In this document: piece by piece, positions 61,901-64,000 of the stretch | Layout: each line of letters starts with the position of its first letter | How positions within the stretch are numbered: position 1 is the first letter of the stretch | DNA from: an uncultured bacterium | GTDB taxonomy: Bacteria > Bacillota > Clostridia > Oscillospirales > Ruminococcaceae | Assembly (NCBI GenBank): GCA_905214265.1 | Contig: CAJMLQ010000001.1 | Coordinates: 10,477 to 74,476 of the forward strand | Direction of reading: 5' to 3' | Length of the DNA stretch: 64,000 bases | Program-made: the position numbers and the translations under genes | The notes under the pieces: generated by a model | Database searches by the model: none | The model's input: only the letters and a program-made list of their open reading frames with translations | Told to the model about the DNA's origin: nothing

Positions 61901-62258
61901 CGAAAACGGCGAAGAAAAATGCCTGATCAATCAGGCGGTCGCCGGGGCGGTGACGGATGCGGTCTATCTGCCGGATGCCGGGATGCTGGTGGGGTGCACC
62001 GCAGGAAAGGCAGTGCTGGCTTATGGCCTGGATGGGAGGCAGCGTTGGGTTCGCTACTGTGAAAGCGGGCTTATAAGGCTGCTGGAAAGACCGGAAGGAG
62101 TCCTTGCCGTTGCTGGAGGCGGAGAGTTGACCCTGTTTTCCGTAGCAGGGGAAGTCCTGGGGAGATGGGACGCGGGGAGGCCCGTCAGTCAAGTGCTGGA
62201 GGCTGGAGAAAAGACCTTCTTTTTGTCCGGCCAGGAGCTTTGGAGGCTTGCACTGTAA
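58938..62258 (+). CDS. Large heparinase-like enzyme with C-terminal beta-propeller-like region
   Basis: A 1106-residue protein without signal peptide. Residues about 1-200 are unassigned. Residues 200-480 look like an alpha-toroid (LLPAMGIRWLADFFLRYHSE, GLCHGWSMSQPVMAEYGLYD). A beta-sandwich follows with GGGSHSYDDAMSIVDYEKFG (His498), comparable in place to the heparinase II/III HxHxD region of the first locus. From about residue 740 the chain becomes a run of short beta repeats (GGEIAVGLQNGRLFLL, LFAAFGERSLACFGADGSIL, LLDVNGDGAEEIVAGGG), suggesting a propeller. ATG 58938 behind AGGAGG. Probably degrades imported uronic-acid glycans; activity unproven. Confidence 0.8.
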   Translation: MERIQARPYSKETHFREENPVYFAASREARGLAQELAGKTAIVLEDPDPGLLRKADGPVILLGNLSDNRCVKELYYQHLLFTDRTYPGPGGYELRTLLDPFATGFNVLHAGYSDSVGLEKAAAALGKKLTEEGCPYLCEIRAVQYPFDPIQAEYFQSQVCDPKDPTAYYTAPIDQKGFTAYFTGDEVSRREYNAAWQIILRQDNDEDLHLKLKTRVSAWRLMEMTGMLDDGLREDAENLFYRWVESREGLARIDHPAYQRAGYPRQNHGLLPAMGIRWLADFFLRYHSELERPRVWREMADKVFSVYQDGSWKPICDGLCHGWSMSQPVMAEYGLYDGRHGYFAAGGARRAAECAIAVVNNEGWMPSSGDSQLTRAFQGTLLAAAAEYYRDGRYLFARNMAPLWRQGNLDWTSYLSRSFDVGLEPLLPEDHIGVKVIPMDSLIYHAWEAFLDEDGTRGPSTRPPEVPLEKCFDKLVYRSGFGVQDEYLLIDGLGGGSHSYDDAMSIVDYEKFGVDFVIAEDDLLNNEAENHSMVTVIRNGEYEKIPSFPALEETQQEPDGSVYLTMTLKNYSGTDWKREVYRIPEVGLVMQDTVTAREKGLYRITSRLRTPGRASLKGDRLLSRRVNGEGETVWFQVAATASSPCRYSVVEKAIANPRIRLDDKYGQERFSRMRTDYFFDQRYRLGADEFCLTSYEQEMILELQPGEKVCFTNLLCPSKELISAELLVRDGKIWAAAGGRVQSTPFAAYPFWRKTEETVYPAAPAKRAAGFDAAVRCLKALDGGEIAVGLQNGRLFLLKNGGEWTEAAKMTGEVHDVLPYNKNLFAAFGERSLACFGADGSILWQKELQRAATVYPWWELSAPVPLTLRLVRYQGREALAAGCGDDSLKFFDFDGTLLESFYFYIAVPDRIELLDVNGDGAEEIVAGGGCLACRSNVQVLNDRLEILHEFGSEGWTSHVTCLRCFSIDGCPAVAMGVNHRNNLKLFRFENGEEKCLINQAVAGAVTDAVYLPDAGMLVGCTAGKAVLAYGLDGRQRWVRYCESGLIRLLERPEGVLAVAGGGELTLFSVAGEVLGRWDAGRPVSQVLEAGEKTFFLSGQELWRLAL

Positions 62259-62525
62259 ACGCTATCTCGTACTGCTTTGCTGGCATCGGGAAGAACGGTG
62301 TTTGGCAGAGTCAACGTGATGCCCCTTCTGGATTTTTAGCGGCCGTCCGCCGATTGCCCAGAAGGGCGGCAAGGGTTATATGCCGGAGATGAAATCGGCA
62401 AAAATGGAAAAGGAATGCTACACGATTTTGAAGCCGAGTTAAGCAATTTGACAGAAAGCATTTCCCAAGGCCAGCAGGAACTTGACCACAAGTCTTGTAA
62501 TCGCTCTAACGGAGGTGATACCATA
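62259..62525. mobile_element. Mobile-element junction sequence
   Basis: After the enzyme stop the base composition changes to more A/T and short fragments appear. A 37-codon stretch from 62415 (MLHDFEAELSNLTESISQGQ) runs in frame into the relaxase remnant with no stop between. I find no clear inverted repeat or attachment site at the boundary. Confidence 0.45.
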
Positions 62526-63233
62526 GTGATTTACCATTGCAACATCAGCATTGTCAGCCGTGGAAAAGGCAAATCAGCCATAGCTGCTGCCGCCTACCGA
62601 AGCGGCGAAAAAATCACAAATGAGTGGGACGGAATAACCCATGACTACACCGGCGAAGGCGGCGTCTATACGGAAATTATGCCGCCGCCCATGCCCCGCT
62701 CTCTTTCTCTGACCGTTCTACCCTATGGAACAGCGTGGAGCTTTACGAGAAAGCCAGGAACGCGCAGCTTGCCAGAGGAATTGACGCAGCACTCCCCATA
62801 GAATTATCACGAGAGGAACAGATACGGCTTGTCCGGGAATACTGTTCCTCTCAATTTGTTTCTAAGGGAATGTGCGTAGGCTTTGCCATTCACGACACAG
62901 GCGGCAACCCCACTGTCATATTATGCTTACCATGCAACCACTTGATGAGCGTGGCGCATGGAAATCCAAAAAGGAATATGACCTTGACGAGAATGAGGAG
63001 CGCATACGCTTACCAAGCGGCAGATGCAAAACCCACAAGGTTGACCTTACGGGCTGGAACAGCAAGGGCAACACGCTTTTGTGGCGCAAGGCGTGGGCGG
63101 ATATATCAAAGTCTACCTTGAATGCAGCGGAAGCCCGGCGCGTATCGACCACCGCAGCAACGCTGAGCGCGGGATTGATGAAATCCCCACCGTCCACATG
63201 GGCGTGGCGGCCTGTCAAATGGAGAAGAAATGA
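62526..63233 (+). pseudogene. Decayed MobA/MobL relaxase
   Basis: Remnant of a plasmid/ICE relaxase of the MobA/MobL family, the enzyme that nicks the transfer origin. It starts at GTG 62526 behind GGAGGTGAT with YHCNISIVSRGKGKSAIAAA, YRSGEKITNEWDGITHDYTG. Reading then has to change frame near 62685, near 62912 and near 63110 to keep the conserved text (ELYEKARNAQLARGIDAALP, then HCHIMLTMQPLDERGAWKSK, THKVDLTGWNSKGNTLLWRK, then ARIDHRSNAERGIDEIPTVH). It ends at QMEKK and a stop at 63231, far short of a full relaxase. At least three frameshifts plus a 3' deletion make it non-functional. Confidence 0.85.
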
Positions 63234-63715
63234 AAAAGGTGTTTGACCGGATCGGGATCGGTCAGAAGGACGATTTTGGCCATTCCTATGAAGAATGGTT
63301 CATCACGGACTATGACTGCTATGTGGACGGCCTCTATGACAAACTGGGCGAGTATGAAAGTCTGGACGAGCTGAATTATCTGGCGTCGAAGCTGGATGAA
63401 ATGAGCCAGGGCGAGTACGAACAGTTCCAGGCGGCTATGGAGGTGGGCGACCATTCCGGCAGCTTGCAGGAGATCATCAAACTTACGGAAAATCTGGATT
63501 GCTACGACGTGTACCCGGATATCCACGACCATGACGACCTGGGCCGATATTACATCGACGAGCTGGAGACTATGTTCTCCTGTATGTGGATAGGAAAGGA
63601 TAGGAGAATATTCGTAGCAGCAGGCGTTGTGAGAATGTGCGTAAACTGCCATGTCTGGCTGTGCTGTGGGAAACCTGTTTGCAGACTGTGGGAAAGAGCT
63701 TATCCTTTTCCATAG
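63230..63715 (+). pseudogene. ardA: Truncated antirestriction protein ArdA
   Basis: The frame from ATG 63230 reads VFDRIGIGQKDDFGHSYEEW, ITDYDCYVDGLYDKLGEYES and NLDCYDVYPDIHDHDDLGRY, the middle of an ArdA protein, a DNA mimic that inhibits type I restriction enzymes. ArdA normally has about 45 residues before this point, which are missing. Homology also ends near base 63573, after which about 45 unrelated residues run to the stop. Its first codons overlap the relaxase stop, so a deletion seems to have joined the two genes. Not expected to be active. Confidence 0.82.
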
Positions 63716-64000
63716 GCTGTGAATGGGGTTTCCATCGGCACAAGCGGCAGTTTTCCACATTTCCATGTCGCAAAATCTTTTACCCAACGATCAGACGGTA
63801 TGTGGTCAGCGGCACATAGCACAGGCACCAGCAGCCGCCAAACTAGGACGAAATCACCGATCACACCGCCGATGATGAAATTGAGCGCAAACAGCGCGAT
63901 CCAGCCCCTGAAGAAGCCGCTGCCCGGTATGAGCCAGAGGCACATCCGATGGAGGCCGAAGGGCAGGCCGCAGAGTATCCAGAGCCATACATAGTCCAGC
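63700..64000 (-). CDS. Partial membrane protein, probably from a conjugative element
   Basis: A minus-strand frame open to the window edge (5' end missing). It has hydrophobic segments (VWLWILCGLPFGLHRMCLWL, GWIALFALNFIIGGVIGDFV) and a short polar tail. The pattern recalls small membrane proteins found in Firmicutes conjugative elements, but I cannot name the family with confidence. Its orientation is opposite to the relaxase remnant. Confidence 0.5.
   Translation of the reverse strand, partial: LDYVWLWILCGLPFGLHRMCLWLIPGSGFFRGWIALFALNFIIGGVIGDFVLVWRLLVPVLCAADHIPSDRWVKDFATWKCGKLPLVPMETPFTAYGKG

Noticed and set aside
63719..63994. A 91-codon plus-strand frame at the window end
   Set aside because: It is opposite a hydrophobic minus-strand frame that runs off the window and looks like a real membrane protein; the plus frame is Ser/Pro/Thr-rich shadow.

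Overview
The window reads as a chromosomal segment of a GC-rich, anaerobic gut-type Clostridia member, most likely Oscillospiraceae/Ruminococcaceae (inference). Pointers are Firmicutes-style Shine-Dalgarno sites, Rex, a T-box leader, LplB/YtcP-type sugar permeases, YesM/AraC two-component pairs, CarD and a soluble ferredoxin/flavin electron-transfer operon. I see no rRNA, tRNA or CRISPR array.

Layout. (1) 1-11690, housekeeping on the + strand: a 3' fragment of an unknown protein, an OmpR-type regulator and kinase, a DUF1385 membrane protein, prmC, recA, recX, rimO, pgsA, cysE, cysS and a PfkB sugar kinase. (2) 11691-24826, a fumarate/energy module. An intergenic region holds a terminator, a Rex-like operator, a consensus promoter and a possible leader peptide. 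A long, partly overlapping gene string follows: an LDH-fold dehydrogenase carrying the malate-type Arg, fumC, hdrB, hdrC, hdrA, an mvhD-like gene, two Fe-S proteins, an FAD/NAD(P) reductase, a 2Fe-2S/4Fe-4S protein and a soluble fumarate-reductase-type flavoprotein. A small membrane protein, rex and a 2Fe-2S thioredoxin-like protein come next. My reading is a cytosolic NADH-linked, probably electron-bifurcating route malate > fumarate > succinate under NADH/NAD+ control. (3) 24827-31171, minus strand: CarD, then a DUF308/MMPL/secreted-repeat-protein export operon downstream of a TetR gene.

(4) 31172-38457: a GH130 protein, a diguanylate cyclase, an IlvD/Edd dehydratase, a hairpin-dense intergenic region, and (minus strand) a TIM-barrel/acyl-CoA ligase fusion preceded by a full T-box leader with a probable leucine (CUC) specifier. 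(5) 38458-62258: two parallel glycan-import and degradation loci. Each has its own regulators, two permeases, one lipoprotein binding protein and one large intracellular heparinase-like enzyme. Between them lie a divergent GH130/GH18 pair and a URO-D-family protein. Neither locus encodes its own ATPase. (6) 62259-64000: a decayed mobile-element remnant, with a frameshifted MobA/MobL relaxase joined to a truncated ardA, then an incoming minus-strand membrane protein.

The two most interesting systems are the Hdr/Flx-like/fumarate reductase operon and the T-box-controlled isomerase-ligase fusion.
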